64,000 bases of DNA, taken from the NCBI RefSeq assembly GCF_030167925.1, contig NZ_JASKUT010000001.1, positions 1,178,001-1,242,000 on the forward strand, read 5' to 3'. The stretch is from Paenibacillus silviterrae. GTDB lineage: Bacteria > Bacillota > Bacilli > Paenibacillales > NBRC-103111. This document shows, one piece after another, positions 27,941-36,700 of this stretch (the stretch's first letter is position 1; each line of letters opens with the position of its first letter). The notes beneath the pieces were generated by a model. That model ran no database searches. It had not been told where the DNA came from and saw nothing but the letters and a program-made list of their open reading frames with translations. Both the position numbers and the translations under genes were made by a program.

Positions 27941-28267
27941 ATGAACATGAAACCGGTCGAGATGCAGTTTGCGCTGCATAAGAACGACGAGGTCGGTCTC
28001 AAGCAGCATCAGCTTCAGCATAAGCCGATTCAAGACCAGGCCGTCCTGCTGGAGGCTTCGGAACGAAAAACGGAGAACGACCGCCAGATCAGCTCGAAAA
28101 CGGAAGAAACCGCACACGCTTTCATACGGGATGAGTCTAAGCAATCCGGCGGACACCCGAAGGAACGAAAGCGGAAAAGGCAGGAGCCAGGCTCCAATGG
28201 GCAGCCAAGCCAGGCTCGTGCTAAGGATCATCCCTTTAAGGGCCATCACATTGATTTGTCATTGTAA
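27941..28267 (+). CDS. Uncharacterised small Lys/Gln/His-rich protein after the FapA-domain gene
   Basis: This 108-residue hydrophilic protein begins MNMKPVEMQFALHKNDEVG and ends GHHIDLSL, with many Gln, Lys, His and Glu residues and no hydrophobic segment. The ATG at 27941 has GAGAGGTGAG upstream; an in-frame TTG at 27920 overlaps that site and is less likely. An overlapping frame (27969-28313) is also open but has no good start site. The layout, a short KPV-type N terminus, a charged helical middle and a GHHIDL end, resembles small unnamed proteins at flagellar operon ends in Firmicutes. Function is unknown. Confidence 0.72.
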   Translation: MNMKPVEMQFALHKNDEVGLKQHQLQHKPIQDQAVLLEASERKTENDRQISSKTEETAHAFIRDESKQSGGHPKERKRKRQEPGSNGQPSQARAKDHPFKGHHIDLSL

Positions 28268-28291
28268 ATATGCTGCGGAAAAGGTGGGTAC

Positions 28292-28885
28292 ATGGATCAA
28301 CCGTGGGTTTTGATTGTTCTAGTCGGTCTGGTGCTCATTGTGTATGCAAGAATGCAGCCGTCCTCCAAAAGTGATAAAGGCTCTCCGGGGGTCAATATGA
28401 AGGAGCTGGAGGAAACCATGGAGCATTTTGCCGCGGAGCTTGAAGAGCAGAATCAAGCTCTAATCGGCATGTTTGCAGAAACAAAGAAGGAGCACGCTGT
28501 TAAAACGGCTAAACTGACTGCAAGGATAGAAGCGCTTGAGAAACATAATCAACATCAGCAGCAGGAGCTGCTCAGGCTGTCGTATGCCCTGGAGCAGCAG
28601 CCTAAGCTTACAGCAGCAGTGGAGAAGGGCGCTATTTTGACCTCCGCTACCGCTCCTGTAGCTGCTCAAGTAACACAACCTATTGATGTTATTACGGAGG
28701 TTGAACAAAACCCTGTAACGCCCGAGCCTGCTACGGAGAGCATTAAGCAGCGCTACGGAGCTTTATTCGAGCTGTACGACCAAGGAAAGTCGATAGAGAT
28801 GATCGCCAAGAAGCTCGGTATGAATAAAGGAGAAGTGAGCTTAATCATACAACTGGCGAAGCAGGAGGAGAGGGTCAATGCTTAA
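28292..28885 (+). CDS. swrB: SwrB-like (YlxL, DUF6115) membrane protein
   Basis: This 197-residue protein has one N-terminal membrane helix (about 4-18, WVLIVLVGLVLIVYA) and a coiled coil (about 32-95). A linker follows, then a C-terminal helix-turn-helix-like segment (YDQGKSIEMIAKKLGMNKG, about 165-183). This is the layout of B. subtilis SwrB, which sits after sigD and helps activate basal-body assembly, probably through the export gate. ATG at 28292 follows AAGGTGGG. Two extra genes separate it from sigD here. Identity is by architecture and position; sequence similarity was not tested. Confidence 0.8.
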   Translation: MDQPWVLIVLVGLVLIVYARMQPSSKSDKGSPGVNMKELEETMEHFAAELEEQNQALIGMFAETKKEHAVKTAKLTARIEALEKHNQHQQQELLRLSYALEQQPKLTAAVEKGAILTSATAPVAAQVTQPIDVITEVEQNPVTPEPATESIKQRYGALFELYDQGKSIEMIAKKLGMNKGEVSLIIQLAKQEERVNA

Positions 28886-29387
28886 GAATCGGTCCCTGAT
28901 GTATGGCCTAGGCTTCGGTTTGATCATCGGTGCCGCGCTTCTTCAGCTGATGAATGCCGCCTCTAATGGCAGGGAGAGTGCCCCTGCACCGGAGACTGCT
29001 CCTACCGCCGTCCAACAGCTGGATAAAGAGCAGCTTAAGAGCGCGGCTTCGAAACACTTTCAAGTGTTCGAGAAGGATCAGAAGGTATATACGCAGGCGG
29101 AAGCCGATAATCTTATTCAGCAAAAGGTCAATGAAGAAAAGGCGAAACAGCCGGCTCAAGCAGCCACTCCTGTCCGCGAAACCTACGTGTATATCTCCAA
29201 AGGGATGAGTGCATCTCAAGTGGCCGAGTCTCTGTATCAAAGCGGGGTCATCACGGACCGCAAATCGTTCGAGGATCAGATGATTTCGCAGCAGCTTACT
29301 GGCCGGATCGTTTCCGGCGTACATGCCTTTAAAGGGCCTGTCCCAATGGACCAGACGCAAGTAATTTCAAACATTACAACGCCGTAA
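28878..29387 (+). CDS. Membrane-anchored protein with an MltG/YceG-like substrate module
   Basis: This 169-residue protein has an N-terminal anchor (about residues 9-25, GLGFGLIIGAALLQLMNAA), a disordered Ala/Pro/Lys-rich stalk (about 30-105) and a C-terminal domain with the pattern ISKGMSASQVAESLYQSGVI. This resembles the LysM-like module at the start of MltG endolytic transglycosylases, but the protein ends before any MltG catalytic domain. It overlaps swrB by eight bases, so it is co-translated with the flagellar operon. Peptidoglycan binding at the cell surface is inference. Confidence 0.78.
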   Translation: MLKNRSLMYGLGFGLIIGAALLQLMNAASNGRESAPAPETAPTAVQQLDKEQLKSAASKHFQVFEKDQKVYTQAEADNLIQQKVNEEKAKQPAQAATPVRETYVYISKGMSASQVAESLYQSGVITDRKSFEDQMISQQLTGRIVSGVHAFKGPVPMDQTQVISNITTP

Positions 29388-29416
29388 TCGGCTCCCGAAA
29401 TGGGGGCCGATTTTTC
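29388..29416 (+). terminator. Intrinsic terminator ending the fla/che operon
   Basis: TCGGCTCCC, loop GAAAT, GGGGGCCGA forms a nine-base-pair stem with one G-T wobble, followed by TTTTT. It lies directly after the MltG-like gene and before the rpsB promoter. Confidence 0.9.
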
Positions 29417-29443
29417 ACTTCTCCGTTCTAAACGGACAAGGTG

Positions 29444-29472
29444 TTGCATACGAAATTCAGTTGTGGTATAGT
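29444..29472 (+). promoter_or_regulatory. Sigma-A promoter of rpsB
   Basis: TTGCAT (29444-29449), a 17-base spacer and TATAGT (29467-29472), with an extended -10 TGG in front. Spacing and boxes fit a housekeeping promoter, and the start point would be near 29479, giving a leader of about 125 bases. Confidence 0.85.
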
Positions 29473-29473
29473 A

Positions 29474-29590
29474 ATTGACGGTGTTGAAAACACACGCATG
29501 TCAATCCTGGCGAGGGTGCTTCTTCATTAGGAGAAGTTTTGCTGGGAGATGCGACTTGCGGCGGAGCAATACTACAAAAACCAATTTAGA
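29474..29590 (+). promoter_or_regulatory. Structured leader of rpsB mRNA
   Basis: The leader can form ATTGAC (29474-29479) / GTCAAT (29500-29505), enclosing GTGTT / AACAC with a GAA loop. A further hairpin CTTCT (29519-29523) / AGAAG (29532-29536) follows. The first arm overlaps the predicted start point, so only part may be transcribed. Ribosomal protein leaders often mediate autoregulation; an S2 role here is inference. Confidence 0.45.
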
Positions 29591-29604
29591 GGAGGTGTGT
29601 GAGG

Positions 29605-30303
29605 ATGGCAGTTATCTCCATGAAACAGCTGCTCGAGGCTGGGGTACACTTCGGTCATCAGACTCGTCGCTGGAACCCGAAAATGGATCGATACATCTTC
29701 ACTGAAAGAAACGGTATTTACATTATTGACCTGCAAAAGACGGTTAAGAAAGTTGAGGAAGCTTACAACTTCGTTCGTTCTGTTGCAGAAGAGAACGGTA
29801 CGATTTTGTTCGTAGGTACGAAAAAGCAAGCTCAAGATTCCGTTAAGGAAGAAGCTGAGCGTTGCGGAATGTACTTCATCAACCAGCGTTGGCTCGGCGG
29901 TACATTGACCAACTTCCAAACGATCCAAAAGCGGATCGATCGCTTGAAAACTCTTGAGAAGTGGGAAGAGGACGGCACGTTCGAACTGCTTCCTAAGAAA
30001 GAAGTTATCATCCTCCGTAAAGAAAAGGATCGCCTCGAGAAATTCTTGGGCGGCATTAAGAATATGAAGGGTCTGCCTAGCGCATTGTTCGTTATCGACC
30101 CTCGCAAAGAGCGTATCGCAGTTGCGGAAGCTCGTAAGCTCGGTATCCCAATCGTAGGTATCGTTGATACAAACTGCGATCCGGACGAAATCGACTACGT
30201 TATCCCTGGTAACGACGATGCAATCCGTGCCGTGAAGCTGCTGACAGCCAAAATTGCTGATGCAGTAGTAGAAGCTCACCAAGGCGAGCAAACAACGGCT
30301 TAA
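29605..30303 (+). CDS. rpsB: 30S ribosomal protein S2
   Basis: RpsB joins the small subunit late and is needed for S1 or mRNA interaction. The 232-residue protein starts [27 protein letters not shown], a universal S2 signature, and contains [12 protein letters not shown] and the [21 protein letters not shown] region. ATG at 29605 is chosen because GGAGGTG at 29591-29597 precedes it; a GTG at 29599 is too near. It has its own promoter and is separated from tsf by a terminator-like hairpin. Confidence 0.98.
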   Translation: MAVISMKQLLEAGVHFGHQTRRWNPKMDRYIFTERNGIYIIDLQKTVKKVEEAYNFVRSVAEENGTILFVGTKKQAQDSVKEEAERCGMYFINQRWLGGTLTNFQTIQKRIDRLKTLEKWEEDGTFELLPKKEVIILRKEKDRLEKFLGGIKNMKGLPSALFVIDPRKERIAVAEARKLGIPIVGIVDTNCDPDEIDYVIPGNDDAIRAVKLLTAKIADAVVEAHQGEQTTA

Positions 30304-30320
30304 TCTAGCGTCGAATGAAT

Positions 30321-30368
30321 AAAAAGGGTGGTTTAAAGGTGCTTGCAGCCTTTCACCGCCCTTTTTTT
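30321..30368 (+). terminator. Terminator or attenuator between rpsB and tsf
   Basis: GGGTGG pairs with CCGCCC, with an inner AAAGG / CCTTT stem, followed by seven T residues (to 30368). No separate promoter for tsf was recognised, so partial read-through, lowering tsf relative to rpsB, is likely. Confidence 0.8.
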
Positions 30369-30405
30369 AAAGTACATAAAATTGAGAATTTAGGAGGCCC
30401 ATCAG

Positions 30406-31056
30406 ATGGCAGTAAGTGCAGCAGCAGTAAAAGAATTGCGTGAAAAAACCGGAGCAGGTATGCTCGATTGCAAAAAGGCATTGGAAGAAGCAAACGGCGA
30501 TTTGACGAAAGCTTCCGAAATCCTTCGTGAAAAAGGTCTTGCCGCGGCAGCGAAAAAGTCCGATCGTATCGCTACGGAAGGCATGATCGAATCCTACATT
30601 CATGCCGGCGGTAAAATCGGCGTTCTGGTAGAAGTAAACAGCGAAACCGACTTCGTTGCAAAGAACGAGCAGTTCCGTACGTTTGTTCGCGACGTAGCTC
30701 TTCACATCGCTGCATCGAATCCGAAATATCTTCGTCGCGACGAAGTTCCTCAAGAGGCTCTGGATAAAGAGCGCGAAATCTTGACGAACCAAGCTCTGAA
30801 CGAAGGCAAGCCTGAGAAAATCGTTGAGAAGATCGTTGAAGGCCGTCTGTCGAAGTACTACGAAGAGTATTGCTTGCTGGAGCAGCCGTTCATTAAGGAT
30901 CCGGACAAATCCGTTGAGGAAGTTCTTAAGGAAAAAATCGCTACGATCGGCGAAAACTTGTCCATCCGTCGTTTTGTTCGTTTCGAGCTTGGAGAAGGCC
31001 TCGAGAAGAAGCAAGAAAACTTTGCAGAAGAAGTTATGTCTCAAGTGAAGCTGTAA
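30406..31056 (+). CDS. tsf: Elongation factor Ts (short form)
   Basis: EF-Ts is the nucleotide exchange factor of EF-Tu. The protein has the N-terminal UBA-like domain ([24 protein letters not shown]) and the EF-Tu-contact motif [10 protein letters not shown]. At 216 residues it is clearly shorter than the roughly 293-residue B. subtilis protein, lacking part of the C-terminal core. Because the ends are well formed and it is followed by a terminator, this looks like a natural short type, not a truncation. RBS TAGGAGG. Confidence 0.97.
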   Translation: MAVSAAAVKELREKTGAGMLDCKKALEEANGDLTKASEILREKGLAAAAKKSDRIATEGMIESYIHAGGKIGVLVEVNSETDFVAKNEQFRTFVRDVALHIAASNPKYLRRDEVPQEALDKEREILTNQALNEGKPEKIVEKIVEGRLSKYYEEYCLLEQPFIKDPDKSVEEVLKEKIATIGENLSIRRFVRFELGEGLEKKQENFAEEVMSQVKL

Positions 31057-31071
31057 ATCATAGATAATGAC

Positions 31072-31101
31072 AGAAGAGGAACACTATGTGTTCCTTCTTT
31101 T
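31072..31101 (+). terminator. Intrinsic terminator after tsf
   Basis: AGAAG-A-GGAACAC, loop TAT, GTGTTCCTTCT: a stem of about 12 pairs with one bulged A, followed by a short T-run (TTTTG). Confidence 0.8.
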
Positions 31102-31127
31102 GTAAGCATAAGCAGTTATGGTTTTAG

Positions 31128-31868
<741 letters not shown>

Positions 31869-31871
31869 TCG

Positions 31872-32426
31872 ATGCCTCAATCCATCAAAAAAAATGCAGA
31901 AGAACGTATGGACAAAGCGATTGGTTCTTTGAAAAAGGAGCTTGCTTCACTTAGAGCAGGACGTGCGACACCGGCGCTGCTGGATCGCGTGCAAGTGGAG
32001 TACTATGGAGCGATGACGCCGGTCAATCAGCTGGCGAACATCAACACTCCGGATTCCCGGACGCTCATGATTCAGCCGTGGGATAAGGGTTCTGTAGCAG
32101 CCATTGAGAAAGCGATCATGAAATCGGATCTTGGCCTCACGCCTTCGAACGACGGCAGCTCGATTCGAATCGTGATTCCAGCCTTGACGGAAGAGCGCCG
32201 TGCGGAGCTGGTGAAGATGACGAAGAAATTCGGCGAAGAAGCAAAGGTAGCTATTCGCAACATTCGCCGTGACGCCAACGATGATATCAAAAAGCTCGAA
32301 AAAACGGGGATCTCCGAAGACGAATCCCGTCGCCACCAAGAGGACATCCAGAAGTTCACGGACAAGTTCATCGGAGAAGTGGATAAGGTGCTTGCGGCAA
32401 AAGAAAAGGAAATAATGGAAGTATAA
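31872..32426 (+). CDS. frr: Ribosome recycling factor
   Basis: RRF splits post-termination ribosomes with EF-G. The 184-residue protein has the two-domain plan. Helical domain I is split around domain II, with [20 protein letters not shown] and the C-terminal helix [20 protein letters not shown]. Length is exactly as expected. It follows pyrH closely and is followed by a terminator. Confidence 0.98.
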   Translation: MPQSIKKNAEERMDKAIGSLKKELASLRAGRATPALLDRVQVEYYGAMTPVNQLANINTPDSRTLMIQPWDKGSVAAIEKAIMKSDLGLTPSNDGSSIRIVIPALTEERRAELVKMTKKFGEEAKVAIRNIRRDANDDIKKLEKTGISEDESRRHQEDIQKFTDKFIGEVDKVLAAKEKEIMEV

Positions 32427-32432
32427 CCGGTA

Positions 32433-32468
32433 AAGACCCCCTTAAACGAGGGGGCTTTTAGTCTTTCC
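32433..32468 (+). terminator. Terminator after frr
   Basis: CCCCCT (32438-32443) / AGGGGG (32450-32455) with a six-base loop, extended by AAAG / CTTT, and followed by a mixed T-rich tail. The T-run is interrupted, so read-through into uppS is plausible; I see no clear promoter for uppS. Confidence 0.7.
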
Positions 32469-32485
32469 TAATGGGGGACCAAGAA

Positions 32486-33253
32486 ATGAAGCCTTTTAAG
32501 AAATGGTTTGGAGCAAAGCCGGTGGGAGAGAGCATTCAGAGCCAGCTGGATACCGACAACATTCCGAACCATGTAGCCGTCATTATGGATGGTAACGGAC
32601 GTTGGGCGCAAAAGCGCGGCTTGCCCAGAGTGGCCGGACATCACTCCGGGATGAAGAATGTGAAGAGAGTGACCATGGCCGCCAGTGAAATCGGTGTTCG
32701 AGTGTTGACTTTATATGCTTTCTCGACGGAGAACTGGAAACGGCCGAAAGAGGAAGTAGACTACTTGATGAAGCTTCCGATGGAATTTTTTCCGAAGGAA
32801 ATCGAGGAGCTCATTGCCAATAACGTTCAAATTCGCATGACAGGCTGGCAGGAGGGGCTCCCTGACTACACATTAAAGGCTGTGCAGGATGCCATCGACC
32901 AAACCAAAAACAACACGGGTCTTATTCTGAATTTTGCTCTGAACTACGGCAGCAGAAAAGAAATGCTCGCAGGAGTCAAGCGGATAGCTGAAGATGTGAA
33001 GCAAAATAAAGTGAAGATGGATGAGATTTCGGAAGCTCTATTCTCCGAATATTTACTGACGCACCCGCTCCCGGATCCGGATTTGTTGATTCGTACTAGC
33101 GGCGAGCTTCGCATCAGTAATTTCATGCTATGGCAGCTTGCCTATTCCGAGTTGTGGTTTACTGACCTAAGCTGGCCGGAGTTTACAGAGCAGCACTTTT
33201 ACGAAGCGATTCGAGAATACCAGCGCCGCGCCAGAAGATATGGCGGTCTGTAG
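32486..33253 (+). CDS. uppS: Undecaprenyl diphosphate synthase
   Basis: UppS makes C55 undecaprenyl diphosphate by cis-prenyl condensation, the lipid carrier for cell wall synthesis. The 255-residue protein has the catalytic D35 in VIMDGNGRWAQKRG, AGHHSGMKNV, and the C-terminal DLLIRTSGELRISNFMLWQL and SELWFTDLSWPEF motifs. ATG at 32486 has GGGGG eight bases upstream; an in-frame ATG at 32471 is possible but has no good site. cdsA follows. Confidence 0.97.
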   Translation: MKPFKKWFGAKPVGESIQSQLDTDNIPNHVAVIMDGNGRWAQKRGLPRVAGHHSGMKNVKRVTMAASEIGVRVLTLYAFSTENWKRPKEEVDYLMKLPMEFFPKEIEELIANNVQIRMTGWQEGLPDYTLKAVQDAIDQTKNNTGLILNFALNYGSRKEMLAGVKRIAEDVKQNKVKMDEISEALFSEYLLTHPLPDPDLLIRTSGELRISNFMLWQLAYSELWFTDLSWPEFTEQHFYEAIREYQRRARRYGGL

Positions 33254-33273
33254 CAAATGATGGAGGAATCGAT

Positions 33274-34074
33274 TTGAAGCAGCGCATCATTACCGGATTG
33301 ATTGCCGGTATTGGCTTTTTCCTGTTGCTTTATGCCGGGAGCTATCCGTTTGCCGGTCTTATCATGATTTTATCCGTGATCGGCTACGATGAGTTTTTAC
33401 GCATGAATGATTTGAAGAAGAATAAAGCCGTTACGTATCTCGGCTATGCCGGTGTCATTGTATTAACGTTACCATGGCAAAATACGATGCCATCCTCTTG
33501 GTTTCGTATGGATCATGTCCTTTGGCTGCTGATGTTTCTGCTGCTGGCAATCACGGTACTTTCCAAGAACAAAATCACCATTGATCACATTGCCATGATG
33601 TTCCTTGGCATGGTTTATGTGGGCATAGGCTTTCATTATATGATCGAAACGAGGCTGATGGAGGGCAGCGGGCTGTTCTGGACACTGCTGATCTTCTTGT
33701 GCATCTGGGCAAGCGATTCCGGTGCCTATTTTACCGGTACTTGGCTTGGACGAACACCGCTATGGCCGACCATCAGTCCGAAGAAATCTGTGGAGGGCTC
33801 GCTAGGAGGCGTCGCCATTGCCGTTGTCGTAGCGATCGTCTTCGCTCTCGTACGACCGGAACTGCTCTCTATAGGTCAGGCTGTATTGCTGGGAGCTGTC
33901 ATAGCGATTGTAGGGCAGCTTGGGGATTTGATGCAATCCGCTTACAAGAGAGTGAAAGGAATCAAGGATACAGGCACGCTGCTGCCAGGGCATGGGGGCG
34001 TTCTGGATCGAACGGACAGCTGGATTATCGTCTTTCCCTTCGTTCATCTATTATCGCTCCTGCCGCAGCTGTAG
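33274..34074 (+). CDS. cdsA: Phosphatidate cytidylyltransferase
   Basis: CdsA makes CDP-diacylglycerol from CTP and phosphatidic acid, the branch point for membrane phospholipids. The 266-residue protein is strongly hydrophobic with about eight membrane helices and ends with the family signature SAYKRVKGIKDTGTLLPGHGG followed by LDRTDS. The start is TTG at 33274 with GGAGGA upstream. Confidence 0.96.
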   Translation: MKQRIITGLIAGIGFFLLLYAGSYPFAGLIMILSVIGYDEFLRMNDLKKNKAVTYLGYAGVIVLTLPWQNTMPSSWFRMDHVLWLLMFLLLAITVLSKNKITIDHIAMMFLGMVYVGIGFHYMIETRLMEGSGLFWTLLIFLCIWASDSGAYFTGTWLGRTPLWPTISPKKSVEGSLGGVAIAVVVAIVFALVRPELLSIGQAVLLGAVIAIVGQLGDLMQSAYKRVKGIKDTGTLLPGHGGVLDRTDSWIIVFPFVHLLSLLPQL

Positions 34075-34096
34075 ATTAGACTAGAGGGTGAAGCTT

Positions 34097-35239
34097 GTGA
34101 AAAAAATCAGTATCCTGGGCTCCACCGGCTCGATCGGTACGCAAACGCTGGATGTGATTTCTCATTATCCGGAGCAATTTGAAGTTGTTGCGCTCGCGGG
34201 TGGTCATAATGTGGAGCTGCTTGCCGAGCAGGTGAAGCGTTTTCGTCCGTCTGTGGTTTCCGTAGCTACTCAAGCTGCCGCCGATCAACTGATCGGTCAG
34301 GTTCCTTCAGGAGTGAAGGTGCTTCATGGTGATGAGGGGCTGTTGGAGACGGCGGCCGGCAACGATGCGGATACCGTGGTTACAGCCGTAGTGGGAAGCC
34401 AAGGCCTGAAACCGACGCTGGCGGCGATTGAAGCCGGGAAGCAGATCGGGCTTGCGAACAAGGAAACGCTGATTACCGCAGGACATCTGGTTACAGAGGC
34501 TTGCCAGCGGCACGGTGTTCAGCTTCTGCCTATCGATAGCGAGCATTCCGCTATTTTTCAGTGCTTGAATGGGGAATCGAGAGACCGGATTCATAAAATC
34601 ACTTTAACGGCTTCAGGCGGATCGTTCCGGGACCGGAAACGGGAGGAGCTGGCAGGGGTTACCGTTAAGGAAGCACTGAACCATCCGAACTGGTCGATGG
34701 GTGCGAAAATAACGATTGATTCGGCAACGATGGTGAATAAAGGCCTTGAGGTGATGGAAGCGCACTGGCTGTTCGGCTTATCCTATGATCAGATTGAAGT
34801 GCTGATCCACCCGGAGAGTATTATTCATTCGTTCGTTGAATTCGTGGACCATAGCATCATCGCGCAGTTGGGCTTGCCCGATATGCGGGTACCGATTCAA
34901 TATGCTTTGACCTATCCGGATCGCATGCCCACTCCTACAGGGAGATTAAGGCTGGCCGAGGTAGGCAAGCTGCAATTTCGGGATATGGATTTCGAGCGAT
35001 ATCCGTGCATGCGGATGGCCTTCGAGAGCGGCAGGGCCGGCGGCTCGGTGCCGACGGTATTTAATGCCGCTAATGAAATCGCCGTAGCCCGCTTTCTGCA
35101 AGGAGACGTTTCTTTCCTGCAAATCGAGGACATCATTGAAACGGTGCTATCGAAGCACCAAAGAGTGGCGACACCGACGCTCGAGGAAATCACGGAGATC
35201 GACGCGTGGGCTAGAAGGACGGCCGGTGCGTCCGTATAA
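34097..35239 (+). CDS. dxr: 1-deoxy-D-xylulose 5-phosphate reductoisomerase
   Basis: Dxr is the second, committed step of the MEP isoprenoid pathway and supplies the precursor used by UppS two genes upstream. The 380-residue protein has an N-terminal NADPH-binding motif ([15 protein letters not shown]), the metal- and substrate-binding core [14 protein letters not shown], the [20 protein letters not shown] loop and the C-terminal domain. The GTG at 34097 is preferred over GTG at 34088, because GAGGGTGA lies at 34084-34091. Confidence 0.97.
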   Translation: MKKISILGSTGSIGTQTLDVISHYPEQFEVVALAGGHNVELLAEQVKRFRPSVVSVATQAAADQLIGQVPSGVKVLHGDEGLLETAAGNDADTVVTAVVGSQGLKPTLAAIEAGKQIGLANKETLITAGHLVTEACQRHGVQLLPIDSEHSAIFQCLNGESRDRIHKITLTASGGSFRDRKREELAGVTVKEALNHPNWSMGAKITIDSATMVNKGLEVMEAHWLFGLSYDQIEVLIHPESIIHSFVEFVDHSIIAQLGLPDMRVPIQYALTYPDRMPTPTGRLRLAEVGKLQFRDMDFERYPCMRMAFESGRAGGSVPTVFNAANEIAVARFLQGDVSFLQIEDIIETVLSKHQRVATPTLEEITEIDAWARRTAGASV

Positions 35240-35405
35240 AATTCTCCTCCTTCCCATTCTTCACGAACGGAATGTTTTCAGCAGCACGATAATATGTTCA
35301 TAGCATGGCTTAGCTTGTATTCCTACGGGCAATAATGTTAATCTTATTACAAGTATATGCCTTTCCATGACTGACCATATATCGCTTAAGGAGGCTGCTA
35401 ACCGG

Positions 35406-36665
35406 TTGGCTACTTTTCAGAATGTTTTCCAAATTGTACTGATGTTTTTCGTTCTCGTGACGATTCATGAATGGGGACACTATTACTTTGCCAAGCGGGC
35501 AGGCATTCTCGTTCGAGAGTTCGCGATCGGCTTCGGACCGAAGCTGCTCTCCTTTAAGAAAGGCGAAACCCGCTACACGCTTCGTTTGCTTCCGATCGGC
35601 GGCTTCGTCCGGATGGCCGGTGAAGATCCCGAGATTGTGCAGATCAATCCGGGCCAACGGATTGCCGTCGCACTGCAGGGCAACAAGGTAACCCATATTT
35701 ACTTGAATGAATTCGAGAAGCGTTCGGATACGATCATCGGTTTAGTGGAGCAAATCGATCTGGAGCACGATCTTTTCGTTCGTTTGGACCTGGACGGTGA
35801 CGTTCAGCGTTACCCGATTCATCCGCAAGCGATGATGGTAAGCAAGGATCGTCAGACGCAGATTGCTCCATGGAACCGTCAGTTCGGCAGCAAGAAGGTC
35901 AGCCAGCGTGCAATGGCCATCTTCGCAGGACCGCTGATGAATTTCATCCTAGCTTTCATCTTATTCGTAACTGTTGTTTTTCTGGCTGGTGTGCCGGATA
36001 AAGTGCAGGTTCAGGAGGTTTCCCAGAACTCAGCTGCCGTTAAAGCGGGGCTGCAGAAGGGAGATATCATTCTTAGCGTCAACGGAGAGCAGATCGGTGC
36101 CGATCGCAATAAGCTGACCAATCTCATTCGGAGCTCTTTGAACCAACCGATGGTATGGATTATTGAGCGGAATCAGGAGCAGCTCCGCAAGGAGGTAACT
36201 CCTATGGATAAGGGAGACGGCAGCGGTCTGGTAGGAGTAACGCTGATGGCGCTCACGCGGCCTGCTACGGTAACGGAAGGCTTTGCTAACGGCTGGTCGA
36301 CGCTAAGCGGAGCCAGCATTTCGATTCTGGACAGCTTCGGCAAGCTGGTGACGCTTCAGTTCAAGATGGATGATCTTGGCGGTCCAGTGCGGATTGTGGA
36401 GTTTACGAGCGAGCAAGTGAAGGCGGGATTGCCTTATTACATCAATTGGGCTGCCCTGATGAGCTTGTACTTAGGCATCTTCAATCTGCTTCCTTTCCCG
36501 GCATTAGACGGCAGCCGTCTGGTGTTCCTGCTCTTTGAAGCGGTACGCGGGAAGCCGGTGGATCCGAATCGCGAGAGCATGGTGCATTTCGTCGGCTTTG
36601 CGATGCTGATGCTGCTGATGATCGCCGTAACTTATAACGATATATTGCGTTTGATTAAGGGATAA
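35406..36665 (+). CDS. rseP: Site-2 zinc metalloprotease RseP/RasP
   Basis: RasP is an intramembrane protease that cleaves anti-sigma factors such as RsiW and clears signal peptides. The 419-residue protein has the zinc motif H21-E22-W-G-H25 in the first membrane helix, a PDZ domain (about 190-270), and the third metal-ligand motif PALDGSRLVF near residue 365 with surrounding membrane helices. TTG at 35406 follows AGGAGG at 35389-35394 with an 11-base gap; an in-frame ATG at 35367 lies upstream of the site. Spacing is slightly long, so the start is tentative. Confidence 0.95.
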   Translation: MATFQNVFQIVLMFFVLVTIHEWGHYYFAKRAGILVREFAIGFGPKLLSFKKGETRYTLRLLPIGGFVRMAGEDPEIVQINPGQRIAVALQGNKVTHIYLNEFEKRSDTIIGLVEQIDLEHDLFVRLDLDGDVQRYPIHPQAMMVSKDRQTQIAPWNRQFGSKKVSQRAMAIFAGPLMNFILAFILFVTVVFLAGVPDKVQVQEVSQNSAAVKAGLQKGDIILSVNGEQIGADRNKLTNLIRSSLNQPMVWIIERNQEQLRKEVTPMDKGDGSGLVGVTLMALTRPATVTEGFANGWSTLSGASISILDSFGKLVTLQFKMDDLGGPVRIVEFTSEQVKAGLPYYINWAALMSLYLGIFNLLPFPALDGSRLVFLLFEAVRGKPVDPNRESMVHFVGFAMLMLLMIAVTYNDILRLIKG

Positions 36666-36700
36666 ATCGATCCATTGGATGTAGTCGTAGGGGGAAAACC

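Noticed and set aside
29475..29705. Small + strand open frame before rpsB
   Set aside because: It lies in the structured leader, has no Shine-Dalgarno site and runs into rpsB in another frame.
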